From assembly GCA_013112635.1 (NCBI GenBank), contig JABFGF010000002.1:620001-684000 (forward strand): a DNA stretch of 64,000 bases, in the 5' to 3' direction. The notes under the pieces were generated by a model that did no database searches, was not told the origin of the DNA, and saw only the letters and a program-made list of their open reading frames with translations. Below, in pieces: positions 35,176 to 44,767 of the stretch (positions are counted from its first letter, which is position 1; each line of letters opens with the position of its first letter). Both the position numbers and the translations under genes were made by a program. This DNA comes from Calditrichota bacterium. Its GTDB lineage: Bacteria; Calditrichota; Calditrichia; Calditrichales; J004.

Positions 35176-36491
35176 TGACTCAAAAACTTACCTCCATTTT
35201 TTATTTCATCATTCTATTTTTATGTTCTCTTTTTTCCGGATTAATATCCCAAACAAGAATTGATTTTAGCCAAAATGAAAAATTTCTCTCACTGGATTAT
35301 AGTTCTTTCTACCCGCACTTAATGCTGAAACATAAAATTGGGGATTTTTATAAATTACCCAAAAACCCGGTTTTATCACCTGCCCGATCTGGCTGGGATC
35401 AACAGGATGTTGCAGATCCGTTTATACTTGTCACCGCAGATTCTATTTTTCTTTTTTATGATGGAAGCAACAAAGGCCACTATTCAATTGGTTACGCTGT
35501 TCGTGATGATGCCGGTTGGGCCTGGGTTAACCGAAAACAAATTTTAAAACCGGATAATCAATCCTGGCGTTCCTTTCATTTGATTGCGCCAACTTTCATT
35601 CCAGGAAATACTGACCATTTTATTTATAATGGTAATAGCAGCGACTCGGAGCTTGGTTATCAAATAGGCATGTCCCGAAAAGATAAATCAGAAAAATGGC
35701 TTTTTTCAAGTACAAAACCGCTTTTTAAAACTGATACGGGTAACTGGGATTTTGCAGGAAATGCTTACCAGGATATTGTCTATTTCCCAAATGAAAAGAA
35801 ATATAGAATGTGGTTTTCAGGATTCTCCGGCCCTTTTGCAAGTATCGGAATTGCTGAATCTGATGACGGTAAATTCTGGCAAAAAAGCAACAAACCTGTT
35901 TTAGAATCTTCTCCGGGTGTTGTTGCGCCTGAAGTTGTTTTTAATGGTGAAAAATATATAATGTATTTTGCACATCTTGACCTTAGCAGTGGGTTTGGAA
36001 CAAAAATTAAATCCGCTGAATCGGACGATGGTATTAACTGGGACAACATAAGAATCGTACTTAAGCCTGAAGCGAAATGGGAAGGTAAGCGACTTATGCG
36101 GCCTAATATCTCTTTTTTTGAAGAGCAGGTTCACCTATTTTATTGTGCGCAGAAAGGTTCCAAATGGCATATTGGTGAGGCAATCGCTGATGCTTTTTTT
36201 GAGAGCAGCGGTATCTGGCAATCGAAGGAAATTAAAAACGATTTTCAAAGACTGATAATTAAATATGAATTACCTTTTCAAACCGAAATTAAAATGGAAC
36301 TTATAGATGGGAAACAAGGAAGTAAAAAGTTACTGGATTTGGAAAGTGAAAAAAAGGAACTAAGGACGGGTGTTTATCAATCATCTTTTATTCTTGAAAA
36401 AAAGACAGGTTCTTTTAAACTAAAAATACAATTGGCAACAAAAAATGAATTACGTTCACCGGTTATTTATCAAATAGACTTCGAGAAATAA
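35175..36491 (+). CDS. Exported GH43/GH130-like beta-propeller protein
   Basis: A 438-residue protein with a signal peptide ending near residue 26 (SGLISQ). Residues about 50-330 form a five-bladed-propeller pattern typical of GH43/32/130-like proteins: QDVADPFILVTADSIFLFYDG, HLIAPTFIPG, WDFAGNAYQDIVYF, GVVAPEVVFNGEKYIMYFAH and MRPNISFFEEQVHLFYCA, each giving a blade-start acidic or His residue. A C-terminal region at about 345-438 looks like a beta-sandwich. It may hydrolyse or bind arabinan- or mannan-like sugars; the catalytic triad cannot be fixed by eye. It ends two bases before a convergent receiver gene, and an inverted repeat covers its ribosome site. Confidence 0.75.
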   Translation: MTQKLTSIFYFIILFLCSLFSGLISQTRIDFSQNEKFLSLDYSSFYPHLMLKHKIGDFYKLPKNPVLSPARSGWDQQDVADPFILVTADSIFLFYDGSNKGHYSIGYAVRDDAGWAWVNRKQILKPDNQSWRSFHLIAPTFIPGNTDHFIYNGNSSDSELGYQIGMSRKDKSEKWLFSSTKPLFKTDTGNWDFAGNAYQDIVYFPNEKKYRMWFSGFSGPFASIGIAESDDGKFWQKSNKPVLESSPGVVAPEVVFNGEKYIMYFAHLDLSSGFGTKIKSAESDDGINWDNIRIVLKPEAKWEGKRLMRPNISFFEEQVHLFYCAQKGSKWHIGEAIADAFFESSGIWQSKEIKNDFQRLIIKYELPFQTEIKMELIDGKQGSKKLLDLESEKKELRTGVYQSSFILEKKTGSFKLKIQLATKNELRSPVIYQIDFEK

Positions 36492-36492
36492 C

Positions 36493-36864
36493 CTAATTAA
36501 CTAACAATTTTTTTACCTGTGATACAAATTCTTCACGGGAAAGCGGTTTGGTTAAAGTAGAATGGGCGCCTAATGCTTTAGCCATTTTTAAAGTACTTTG
36601 CGAATCGATGTTTAGCGCTCCTCCCGATATTGCAATTATTTTAACCATGGGATCTTCTCTCAGGAAAATTTGAATCAGCTCAATTCCTTCTTTTTCAGGC
36701 ATAATTATATCGGTTACAATTAAATCCGGATTATATTTATGAAACTTTTTAATTGCTTCTTCACCATCCGCTGCGGCAACAGTTTTATAACCCTCTTTTT
36801 CAAGCATTTGCTGGAGCATTTCACGTACAAGTGTATCATCATCAACAACAAGAATTTTTGACAT
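36493..36864 (-). CDS. Stand-alone response-regulator receiver
   Basis: A 123-residue REC domain with no output domain. The acidic pocket is DDD near residues 8-10, the phosphoacceptor is Asp52 in DLIVTDIIMP, the Ser of AISGG and the Lys of TLTKPLS complete the active site. It is CheY-like and probably relays phosphate or acts through protein contacts. It is encoded nine bases after the multi-PAS hybrid kinase on the same strand, so that kinase is its likely partner. The convergent GH43-like gene stops one base before its own stop. Confidence 0.93.
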   Translation of the reverse strand: MSKILVVDDDTLVREMLQQMLEKEGYKTVAAADGEEAIKKFHKYNPDLIVTDIIMPEKEGIELIQIFLREDPMVKIIAISGGALNIDSQSTLKMAKALGAHSTLTKPLSREEFVSQVKKLLVN

Positions 36865-36873
36865 CTGTATTCC

Positions 36874-39800
36874 TTAATTTTTATCTAATATCTCCCTTGT
36901 CAGCTTGCCTAGAGTTCTTTTGCCAACAGGTTTATTAATATAACCCTTTATTCCCAAATCATAAACAATTTCCTCATCAATTGTTTCGCTATAACCGCTC
37001 ATCAAGATTATCAATATCTCTTTACGAATTTTCATTAACTCTAAAGACAAATTGAGTCCTGTTAAACCAGGCATAATCTGATCTGTAATAACCAAATCAA
37101 AACTATCCGGATTATTTTTAAATACTTTCAGAGATTGAACACTATCATTCATAACAGTTACACGATAACCCAAGCTTTCTAATAATTGACCGGTAACGTT
37201 GGAAACCATTTTATCATCTTCAACAAGCAAAATGGTTTCGTTTCCACCAACTACTTCTTCCATAAAACTATCCATGGGTGATTCAATTACTTGAACTGTT
37301 GGCAAGTATACTGTAAAAATAGTGCCTGGGTTTGCATTAGAAACAGATATTTCACCTTTTAGAGAGTTTATTATTCCATGAACAACCGATAATCCTAAAC
37401 CGGATCCTTCACCAATATTTTTTGTTGTAAAAAATGGGTCAAAGATCTTGTCATATACAGCTTTGTCAATACCTTTTCCTGAGTCTTGAACAACAAGCTT
37501 TAAATACTCCCCTTCTGGTAAGTCCATATTATTTTGATTTAGGCTAATCTTGCTTAAACTTATTTTTATTAGTCCGTTTTCCTCGCCAATGGCCTGATAC
37601 GCATTGGTGCATAAGTTCATTACAATCTGATGAATGTGAGATGGATCGGCCATAACCATGGGGCAACCCGGGTCAATATTTTCTTGCAATTCAATTGTTG
37701 ATGGGATCGATGAATGTAAAAACTTTACAGCTTCTTTCACCAGAATATTTACTTTTACCGGTTTAAATGTATTTTCTTTTTGACGGCTAAAAGTCAATAT
37801 CTGTTCAACAAGCTCTTTAGCACGAACTCCGGCATTCATTATTGCTTTTAAGTTTGCCTGTGCAAGGCTGTCATCCGGAACTTCATCCATCGTTAGCTCC
37901 GAGTAGCCTAAAATTGCAGCGAGAATATTATTAAAGTCATGCGCAATACCACCGGCTAATGTACCCAGCGCCTCCATTTTTTGCGAAAGGACCAATTGTT
38001 TTTCCAGCTTTTTCCTATCACTTATATCCCTCTCAATACTATAAATATATGGTTTTCCATTAACAAGAACTTTACGGGCAGATACTTCAATCGGAAAACA
38101 GGATCCATCTTTACGCTTATCCGATGTTTCATAAACCATATGCTCCCCAGCAAGAATTCTCTCAACTCTGTTTGGGTTTCTTGTGGAAGATTCATCATCT
38201 TCAAGAACCGAAATTGGCAGGCCTATAAGTTCACTTTTATCATAGCCATGGCTCTTGTGCGCTGCTTCGTTTGCATCCATAATTAGAGCACCTTTATCAG
38301 ACATTTCAATAAGGAAAATTGAATCAGCCGCATTATTAAAGGTTGTTCTAAAACGCTCTTCACTTTCTATTAATGCTTGTTGGGCTTTTTTAATTTCTGT
38401 TAAATCCTGAGTTGCAATTATAGCAAGCCCATTTTCGCCAAGGTTTCGTGAAAAATGTACTGAAATCTTTTCACCATTTAGAATTTTTATTTCAATCTCG
38501 GATTGATAATTATTAATTCCTTCTGCAATTGAGGCCAACTCATATTTAAAAATTCGATAAGAGTTTTCAGTGAAGGTTTTTTCGATATTATTTAAAAGCT
38601 GATCTTTATTTTGAGCCTTATATAAAACTACAGCTGCTTTATTTACATTTATAACTTTTATCATGCTTACGCATTTTTTTAGCTGATCTTGTTTCTGTTC
38701 AAAAAATTCTAAAAAATTACTTATTCCCGACTTTTTTTTTGCCTCTAAATATTCAATTATTTCTGAGTAATCCTCTTCCCATAATGGTACCGGAGAATTA
38801 TCAAAAAGTTGTTTATACCTGGATTCATTTTGTTTCAAATAATTTTCAGAGTTTTTCCTTGAAGTGACATCTTCATGTATTAAAACAACATTCTTCACTG
38901 CGCCATCGGGATCTTTTAATGAATAAACTTTTGTTTGCAGCCAACGTTTTCTTCCAGGCATTCCTGCTATTTGTGGATCAAAGAAAACATCCGGTAAATC
39001 AATTTTATCCCCTTGGAACGATTTCGAAATAGCATCCATCATCCCCATTTTTTCAAGCAAAGGGTTATTAAAAACACTGTACTTATTAATTACTTCTTCT
39101 GCTTTAACCTGCCATAACTCTTCCCAAGCCTTGTTTACTTCCCGTAAGATTCCGTCTTTATCTAGAACCTCAATTGCCAGGGGAGATTGTGACATTAAGT
39201 TTTTGTAATTTTCTACACTTTCTTTTAAGGCATCATCTGTATTTTTTAGTTCAGTTACATCTTTCGCTATACACAAAATGCCTTCCCTGCCAGCAGGAAT
39301 TTTAACTTTTCGCTCTGTAAGATACATATAAGATATTTTACCATCATGGCCCATATTCTTAACTGAATGCTCAAGAAGTTCTCCTGAATTAAGCTTTTTT
39401 AAATGCTCTTCAACTTCCCCAATCCTATCAGGATGTGAAAATGATCGGACATTTTTACCAATCAGGTCCTCTCCCGGATATCCAAGGGCCTTACTCATGG
39501 CAGGGTTACTATCTAAAATATTGCCATCCAAATCTTCTAACAATATTCCACTTGGTGATAATTCAAACAAGGTGTGGTAAAATTGATCCCTTTCTGAGAG
39601 CGTTTTTTTAATCTCTTTTCTTGCAGTAATATCTTTAGTTATTGAAATAAATTGTTTGGGATCATTATTCTTATCATAAATTACGCTAGCACTTATTTCA
39701 ACAGTAAACTCACTCCCATCTTTTTTGATACAAACAAGTTCAATACCACCTAATCCTCCATGCTCAATAATCGTTTTTATATAATCTTGGATAAGAAGAC

Positions 39801-40083
39801 GATTGTCTTCACGTATTAGTTCAGCGGCATTGGTACCAATTATTTCCTCTTTAGAATTGTAGCCATACATTTTTACTAATGAATCGTTCACATCAATTAT
39901 ATTAGCTTCTATATCAGAAATCGTAATACCATCGTAAAAAGACTTAAACAGGGATTCATAGCGCTCCGCCGCTTGAAAGGTATTATCATTAAACGTATTG
40001 CTTTTTAGAAGTTTTATTTCCCGTTCTAGATTCTGTACTTTTTTTATTAATTGTAATTTACTTTTTTTGTTTAATCGTTCCAC
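36874..40083 (-). CDS. Multi-PAS hybrid sensor histidine kinase with C-terminal receiver
   Basis: About 1,069 residues from a GTG at 40083, preceded by GGGG at a suitable distance; an in-frame TTG at 40095 adds four residues. After a short coiled coil come about five PAS domains (about 45-160, 170-285, 290-410, 425-575, 585-705), with PAS/PAC phrases such as SITKDITARKE, CIAKDVTELK and SIERDISDRKK. The HisKA domain has LAGGIAHDFNNILAAILGYS, the HATPase has DSGKGIDKAVYDKIFDPFF and GEGSGLGLSVVHG, and a terminal REC has ILLVEDD and VITDQIMPG. No transmembrane helix is seen, so sensing is cytoplasmic, possibly redox or ligand through PAS. The adjacent receiver gene completes a probable relay. Confidence 0.93.
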   Translation of the reverse strand: MERLNKKSKLQLIKKVQNLEREIKLLKSNTFNDNTFQAAERYESLFKSFYDGITISDIEANIIDVNDSLVKMYGYNSKEEIIGTNAAELIREDNRLLIQDYIKTIIEHGGLGGIELVCIKKDGSEFTVEISASVIYDKNNDPKQFISITKDITARKEIKKTLSERDQFYHTLFELSPSGILLEDLDGNILDSNPAMSKALGYPGEDLIGKNVRSFSHPDRIGEVEEHLKKLNSGELLEHSVKNMGHDGKISYMYLTERKVKIPAGREGILCIAKDVTELKNTDDALKESVENYKNLMSQSPLAIEVLDKDGILREVNKAWEELWQVKAEEVINKYSVFNNPLLEKMGMMDAISKSFQGDKIDLPDVFFDPQIAGMPGRKRWLQTKVYSLKDPDGAVKNVVLIHEDVTSRKNSENYLKQNESRYKQLFDNSPVPLWEEDYSEIIEYLEAKKKSGISNFLEFFEQKQDQLKKCVSMIKVINVNKAAVVLYKAQNKDQLLNNIEKTFTENSYRIFKYELASIAEGINNYQSEIEIKILNGEKISVHFSRNLGENGLAIIATQDLTEIKKAQQALIESEERFRTTFNNAADSIFLIEMSDKGALIMDANEAAHKSHGYDKSELIGLPISVLEDDESSTRNPNRVERILAGEHMVYETSDKRKDGSCFPIEVSARKVLVNGKPYIYSIERDISDRKKLEKQLVLSQKMEALGTLAGGIAHDFNNILAAILGYSELTMDEVPDDSLAQANLKAIMNAGVRAKELVEQILTFSRQKENTFKPVKVNILVKEAVKFLHSSIPSTIELQENIDPGCPMVMADPSHIHQIVMNLCTNAYQAIGEENGLIKISLSKISLNQNNMDLPEGEYLKLVVQDSGKGIDKAVYDKIFDPFFTTKNIGEGSGLGLSVVHGIINSLKGEISVSNANPGTIFTVYLPTVQVIESPMDSFMEEVVGGNETILLVEDDKMVSNVTGQLLESLGYRVTVMNDSVQSLKVFKNNPDSFDLVITDQIMPGLTGLNLSLELMKIRKEILIILMSGYSETIDEEIVYDLGIKGYINKPVGKRTLGKLTREILDKN

Positions 40084-40687
40084 ACAATTCCCCAATAGAA
40101 AAATAATTAAGCCGTCCCTATGAAAGAAAAATATTCCTTTTTCAAAACTATATTTATAATTATTAAAGTAACTTGTTTTTCGACAAGGAATAAAAAAACA
40201 AAATATTTTTTATAATAATATCAAAAATATCTGGATTATTTGGTATGGAATTCACATAATCTGGAATTTCAATTTAAGACTCAAAATCGCTAACCTTTAA
40301 TCAATAGGTTTTAAACATGCATTGCATTCACTAAGATACCAAGTAATCAAAAGCTCTCGGTCCTCAGCAAATCCTAATATTAAAACCTTGGTATTAATTT
40401 AGCATTTGATCAGGTATTCCTTGAAAATTTTAGAGATTAAATATTATTGTAGTCATAAAACCGGAAAATAGATAATGGTTTATTTTTTTTCATGAAGACA
40501 CCTGGATTTTGGGGAAATAACCTTTCGACCCTCTGATACCTTCAAAAACAGAATAAAAGACATAAGCGTATTAATTCTTTTATTAACTATAATTTTTTGT
40601 ATATTAAAGCGATGATATTTTATATCATCATCCCTCGTCCACCAACGTAGCAAACTAACTAATTTTTTAACTTTTCTCGAGGAGGCT
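40084..40687. other. Gene-free AT-rich intergenic stretch
   Basis: About 600 bases between the divergent kinase and fadL genes. I see no convincing gene, tRNA or other RNA. It contains ATACCAAG at 40336-40343 with its exact complement CTTGGTAT at 40387-40394, a TATAAT at 40588-40593 that could be the fadL -10 element, and a short hairpin at 40611-40629 described separately. The rest is unexplained and may be decayed sequence. Confidence 0.6.
40611..40629 (+). promoter_or_regulatory. Perfect 8-bp hairpin in the fadL leader
   Basis: GATGATAT at 40611-40618 pairs exactly with ATATCATC at 40622-40629 around TTT. It lies 18 bases after a TATAAT and about 60 bases before the fadL ATG, so it would sit near the 5-prime end of the mRNA or act as a short operator. 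There is no T-run, so it is not a terminator. Confidence 0.4.
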
Positions 40688-40689
40688 TT

Positions 40690-41940
40690 ATGAGGAGATT
40701 TTTAACTTTATTAATTTCCATTTCTTTTATTTATAGCGGAAGTGTTTTCGCAAATGGTTTAAGTTTGAACAGTGTTGGTACAAAAGCATTCGGTATGGGC
40801 GGCGCTTTTGTTGGTTTAGCAGATGATGCTACAGCCATTTATTGGAATCCGGCTGGATTGGCTGGTCAAAGCAATCAATTTTTAGCTTATTATACTGGAA
40901 TTATGCCAATAGCAACTTATAAATATGATCTTGCCACTGTTGATGCTGAAATGACTTCCAACCTTTATTCAACCGGTGGATTATTTGCGGTTTATGGAAT
41001 GGACAAAATGACATTTGGGCTTGGTGTTTATGTCCCTGCCGGATTAGGCGCTGAGTGGGATGGTGCAGATTTGGTACCTTTCTCCGCTGCACTTTCAGGA
41101 GCAACTGAATATAAATGGTTATCAGAAATAGGCGCAGTAACAATTGCTCCATCCATTGCATATCAAGTTAGTGATGATTTTGCAATTGGTTTAAGTATAA
41201 ACATTTATTATGCAATGTTTGACTTATCCAGGTTTCAAGCATTTGATTTAAATGCTGATGGTGCTCCAGAAACCCCAACACAATACACAGAAGAATCTAC
41301 TGGATTAGGATATGGAGTTACTCTTGGATTAAAATATAATGTTAATGATAAACTATCCCTTGGCGCATCTTTTAGAACAGAGACCAAAGTTGCAATGGAA
41401 GGCACTGCCGATCTTCCTGGATTACCTGCTGGTATAAACGAGTCAGATTTTGATAGAGATGTTTCGTTTCCTATGTGGATTTCCGGCGGTATTGCATACA
41501 AAGTAAATGAAAAAATTACAGTTGTAGCAGATGCACAATATAGTAATTGGGCTGCATTAGATGAGCTAGTAGCTGAGTATGACGCTTTACCTCAGGATGG
41601 CGTATTTAACCTAGAATGGGATGACGCGATACAATACAGAATTGGTACAGAGTTTATGGCGACAAAAGAAACAGCTCTAAGGCTTGGTTATTATTATGAT
41701 CCAGCTCCTTCACCTGATGAAACTTTGAACTTCCTTTTTCCTTCATCAGAAAATAATGTCGTCACATTTGGTGTTGGACACGATTTTGGTAATTTCAGAG
41801 TGGATGCAGCTGGAGAATATCTTTTAGGTGCTGAAAGAGATGTAGACGCTCACCCGAATGCACTTATGCCTGAGAATGCTCCTGGGAAACATCAAATGGA
41901 CATCTTTGCATTCAGTATTGCGTTTGGAATGGAATTATAA
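40690..41940 (+). CDS. OmpP1/FadL-family outer-membrane transporter
   Basis: A 416-residue exported barrel. The signal peptide ends near residue 21 (SGSVFANG). The mature N-terminus has the family signature GTKAFGMGGAFVGLADDATA and IYWNPAGLAG. Strands typical of FadL follow (TIAPSIAYQVSDDFAIGLSI, WISGGIAYKVNEKITVVADA) and the protein ends in FSIAFGMEL. FadL proteins admit long-chain fatty acids or aromatic hydrocarbons through a lateral gate. GAGGAGG lies about six bases before the ATG at 40690. It is followed by a strong terminator, so it is monocistronic. Confidence 0.93.
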   Translation: MRRFLTLLISISFIYSGSVFANGLSLNSVGTKAFGMGGAFVGLADDATAIYWNPAGLAGQSNQFLAYYTGIMPIATYKYDLATVDAEMTSNLYSTGGLFAVYGMDKMTFGLGVYVPAGLGAEWDGADLVPFSAALSGATEYKWLSEIGAVTIAPSIAYQVSDDFAIGLSINIYYAMFDLSRFQAFDLNADGAPETPTQYTEESTGLGYGVTLGLKYNVNDKLSLGASFRTETKVAMEGTADLPGLPAGINESDFDRDVSFPMWISGGIAYKVNEKITVVADAQYSNWAALDELVAEYDALPQDGVFNLEWDDAIQYRIGTEFMATKETALRLGYYYDPAPSPDETLNFLFPSSENNVVTFGVGHDFGNFRVDAAGEYLLGAERDVDAHPNALMPENAPGKHQMDIFAFSIAFGMEL

Positions 41941-41968
41941 ATAAAGAATTTAGATAGAAACTTTATTA

Positions 41969-42003
41969 AAACCATCCGGGTTACTCCCGGATGGTTTTTT
42001 TAT
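41969..42003 (+). terminator. Strong Rho-independent terminator after fadL
   Basis: A perfect 12-base stem, AAACCATCCGGG at 41969-41980 with CCCGGATGGTTT at 41986-41997, has a five-base loop and runs into a T-tract at 41995-42001. The complementary strand also has a T-rich flank, so it may serve the convergent permease gene too. Confidence 0.95.
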
Positions 42004-42011
42004 TTTACAGA

Positions 42012-43307
42012 CTACTGATCGTATTCTTCCAGCTCTTTAAACTCGCCTAATGTTTTTGTAAAAATATAAATGGCTAAAATTCCTAGAATGGTATGCGCTG
42101 CTAAAGTATACATGATGTATTCGGGGTTCCCGCCATCTTCAAAGATTCCCATAATCCATGTATATGCACCACTTGCAACGGCTCCGATAAAAATTGCCAG
42201 AAAGTTTGTACCCATATATAAACCAGCTTTTTCTTTTGGAGCAATCCACATTATATATTCTTGTATCCTAGGTGATGAAATCATTTCACCAATTGCAAAT
42301 AAGAATACACCCAAAAAGACAAGCTCATTGATATTTGTTACTGCCATAGCCAATATAACAAAACCAATTGCAGCCACTAATAATCCAAACAAAAATGAAC
42401 CAATAGCCGCGCGTTTTTCAAATATTCTTGATACGAAGACTTGAAAAACTAAAATTATATATCCGGTATGAGATATGGCTTCAGCGTTTATTCTCCAGGT
42501 TCCATCAGCATCGCTAGAAATCAATTGGGTTAACCACTCACCAATTACAGGTTTTACAGACATATATAAGGCAGCAGTATTCATATAGTCATTTATATAA
42601 ACTGCTAAAACATTAAAAAATGCCCAAAACGGCATCCAGAAGAAAAAGCCAAGCAAGATGATAAAAGTCGCAAATTTACCATCAGACAATGCTTCCCCCA
42701 TATCCTTAAATTTTTGTTTAAGGGTAACGCCTTCCAGATCACGCTCCGGTTCCTTATAGAAAAAGATGGTTACAAGAAACATCAAACCAACAGCGGCGGC
42801 GGCTGTATAAAATGCATAATCCCAGGAGATAGCACGTAATTTACCCATAACAATCGGACCAAATGATGCCCCTAAGTTTACCATTGCGTAGAAGATTCCA
42901 AAACCAAGTGTCTTATTCGTTGAATCTGTTGTAACCCTTATCGTAGAAGAAACCAATGGTTTAAAAATACCCGCTGCAAAGCCGATTGATAGCATAGTTA
43001 AAGCGATACCTGAAAAAGACTTTGTTACAATTAATAACAATATCGCTGGCAGATAAGCAATGTATGATACAATCAGCATCTTCTTAAAGCCATACTTGTC
43101 CGCCAAAGTCCCGGAGAACAGTGGAGTTAAATAAGACAAACCAAGAAAGATACTCTGAATCACACCCAAATCACCACGATCATATCCTAGCTGCTGTAAA
43201 TAAAGCCCAAAGCCCATGTAAATGCCATAATAGGCAAAGCGTTCAAAAACTTCGATTGAGTTGGCTACCCAGAAAACAAATGGATAAGCCGTCCGTTTTT
43301 TTTCCAT
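42012..43307 (-). CDS. MFS permease, POT-like
   Basis: A 431-residue inner-membrane protein with about 12 hydrophobic helices. The N-terminus reads WVANSIEVFERFAYYGIYMG, a variant of the ExxERFxYY proton-coupling motif of POT/PTR peptide transporters, followed by the MFS loop GTLADKYGFKK. It is more divergent than the two POT genes downstream, with an extended hydrophilic loop near residues 240-275. It probably moves peptides or another small solute. GAGGT precedes the ATG at 43307. It lies 50 bases downstream of a true POT gene on the same strand. Confidence 0.82.
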   Translation of the reverse strand: MEKKRTAYPFVFWVANSIEVFERFAYYGIYMGFGLYLQQLGYDRGDLGVIQSIFLGLSYLTPLFSGTLADKYGFKKMLIVSYIAYLPAILLLIVTKSFSGIALTMLSIGFAAGIFKPLVSSTIRVTTDSTNKTLGFGIFYAMVNLGASFGPIVMGKLRAISWDYAFYTAAAAVGLMFLVTIFFYKEPERDLEGVTLKQKFKDMGEALSDGKFATFIILLGFFFWMPFWAFFNVLAVYINDYMNTAALYMSVKPVIGEWLTQLISSDADGTWRINAEAISHTGYIILVFQVFVSRIFEKRAAIGSFLFGLLVAAIGFVILAMAVTNINELVFLGVFLFAIGEMISSPRIQEYIMWIAPKEKAGLYMGTNFLAIFIGAVASGAYTWIMGIFEDGGNPEYIMYTLAAHTILGILAIYIFTKTLGEFKELEEYDQ

Positions 43308-43357
43308 AACTACCTCAAATTAATTAGATTTTTTTGTTAATAACGAGTAATTCATTT

Positions 43358-44671
43358 TTATTCGTGATACATCTCTTCTGCGCCATGAGTTAGTGCTTTT
43401 AACTTTTTGAAGAACACTAAAAGTAAAAGACCGAACAACACACAGAACACAAAAATACCAGTAAATACCTCAAATTCCCCGGCATGTTGTGCAAGTTCTC
43501 CAAGCATCCCGGCCAGTTTACCACCCAACCCGGTAGCAGCAAAATATAGACCCATCATCATCGATGAATATTTTAGCGGAGCCAGTTTTGTAATAAAAGA
43601 CAATGCGACAGGAGAAAGCGATAGTTCACCGATAACGTGAAGTAAATAAGCGGCTACAAGCCACACAAGCATCGCTTTTCGACCATCAACTGCATCTAAT
43701 TCAATAACAGCCGCACTTAACATCAAAAAACCTGTTCCCATAACCATCGTACCGATAGCCATTTTAAAAATAGACGATGTTTCCTTTCCTCTTGTTTGCC
43801 TTTTTGACCACAACCAAGCGACTGGAAAACCAAACATTATCACAAAAAGCGCCGGAACAGATTGGAACATACCGGTTGGAATTTCCCAGCCAAAAACAAC
43901 ACGATCAATACTGTCACGGGTAAATAAGTTCATTAATCCACCTGCTTGTTCGTATGCGGCCCAAAAAACAATCACAATTAGAAATGATATTAACAATACA
44001 ATTACACGGTCTTTTTCGATTTTTGTTAACGGTGCATTTGTATTAGTGCCCTCAATCTTTTTAGTGGGCATAAAGTTTCCTACTTCTTCCAGATATTTTT
44101 GACCCCACAAATAAACAATCAATCCCAAAATCATACCAATTCCGGCTAAGCCGAATCCATAATGCCAACCATAAACTTCACCTATATATCCCACAAGAAG
44201 AGGAGCAGCAAAGGCCCCAACATTTATGCCCATATAAAAAATAATAAACCCATTGTCCCTGCGAGGATCGCCTTCCTTATATAAACCGCCAACCATTGTG
44301 GAAATATTGGGTTTTAGCAGACCAACTCCCATAACCAAAAGAGTTAATCCAATATAAAACATTTCAATTGAGTTAGAGACTAAGCTAAATTGGCCAGCTA
44401 TAATTAATAGACCGCCCAATAAAACAGACTTTTTTTGGCCCAAAAATCTATCCGCAAGAATACCACCTGGAAAAGACATGAAATAAACAATTCCAAGATA
44501 CCAACCAAACAAGGCCATTGCTTCTGCACTATTCCAACCCAAACCCGGATTATCGCCAACCGTTTCTTTCGTAATATATAGTACCAGAATAGCACGCATT
44601 CCGTAAAAACTGAAGCGCTCCCACATTTCCGTAAAAAATAATATTAAAAGTCCTTTTGGGTGTTTTCCCAT
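43358..44671 (-). CDS. POT-family proton-coupled oligopeptide transporter
   Basis: A 437-residue permease with about 12 helices. It begins MGKHPKGLLILFFTEMWERFSFYGMRAIL, including the EMWERF motif needed for proton coupling. The MFS loop GGILADRFLGQKK and the PTR signature region GLLKPNISTMVGGLYKEGDPRR followed by FYMGINVGAFAAPL are all present. It imports di- and tripeptides. GGAGGA lies before the ATG at 44671. It sits between the PAP2 gene and the second MFS gene in a minus-strand transport block. Confidence 0.92.
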   Translation of the reverse strand: MGKHPKGLLILFFTEMWERFSFYGMRAILVLYITKETVGDNPGLGWNSAEAMALFGWYLGIVYFMSFPGGILADRFLGQKKSVLLGGLLIIAGQFSLVSNSIEMFYIGLTLLVMGVGLLKPNISTMVGGLYKEGDPRRDNGFIIFYMGINVGAFAAPLLVGYIGEVYGWHYGFGLAGIGMILGLIVYLWGQKYLEEVGNFMPTKKIEGTNTNAPLTKIEKDRVIVLLISFLIVIVFWAAYEQAGGLMNLFTRDSIDRVVFGWEIPTGMFQSVPALFVIMFGFPVAWLWSKRQTRGKETSSIFKMAIGTMVMGTGFLMLSAAVIELDAVDGRKAMLVWLVAAYLLHVIGELSLSPVALSFITKLAPLKYSSMMMGLYFAATGLGGKLAGMLGELAQHAGEFEVFTGIFVFCVLFGLLLLVFFKKLKALTHGAEEMYHE

Positions 44672-44699
44672 TCTTCCTCCAAAAAATCTATTAAAGTTG

Positions 44700-44760
44700 A
44701 TGAATTACTGAATTGTTGAATTTATGATCAGAACAGAAATTCAATATTTCAACAGTTCAT
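44700..44760. repeat. Imperfect inverted repeat upstream of the POT gene
   Basis: The 24-base arm at 44700-44723 matches the reverse complement of 44737-44760 at 19 of 24 positions, with 13 bases between. No T-run follows on the minus strand, so it is not a clear terminator. It lies between the PAP2 stop and the POT start. Confidence 0.4.
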
Positions 44761-44767
44761 TTCTATT

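Noticed and set aside
40084-40687. Gene-free stretch as a hidden tRNA or riboswitch
   Set aside because: No cloverleaf, T-loop sequence or recognisable riboswitch core was found on either strand.
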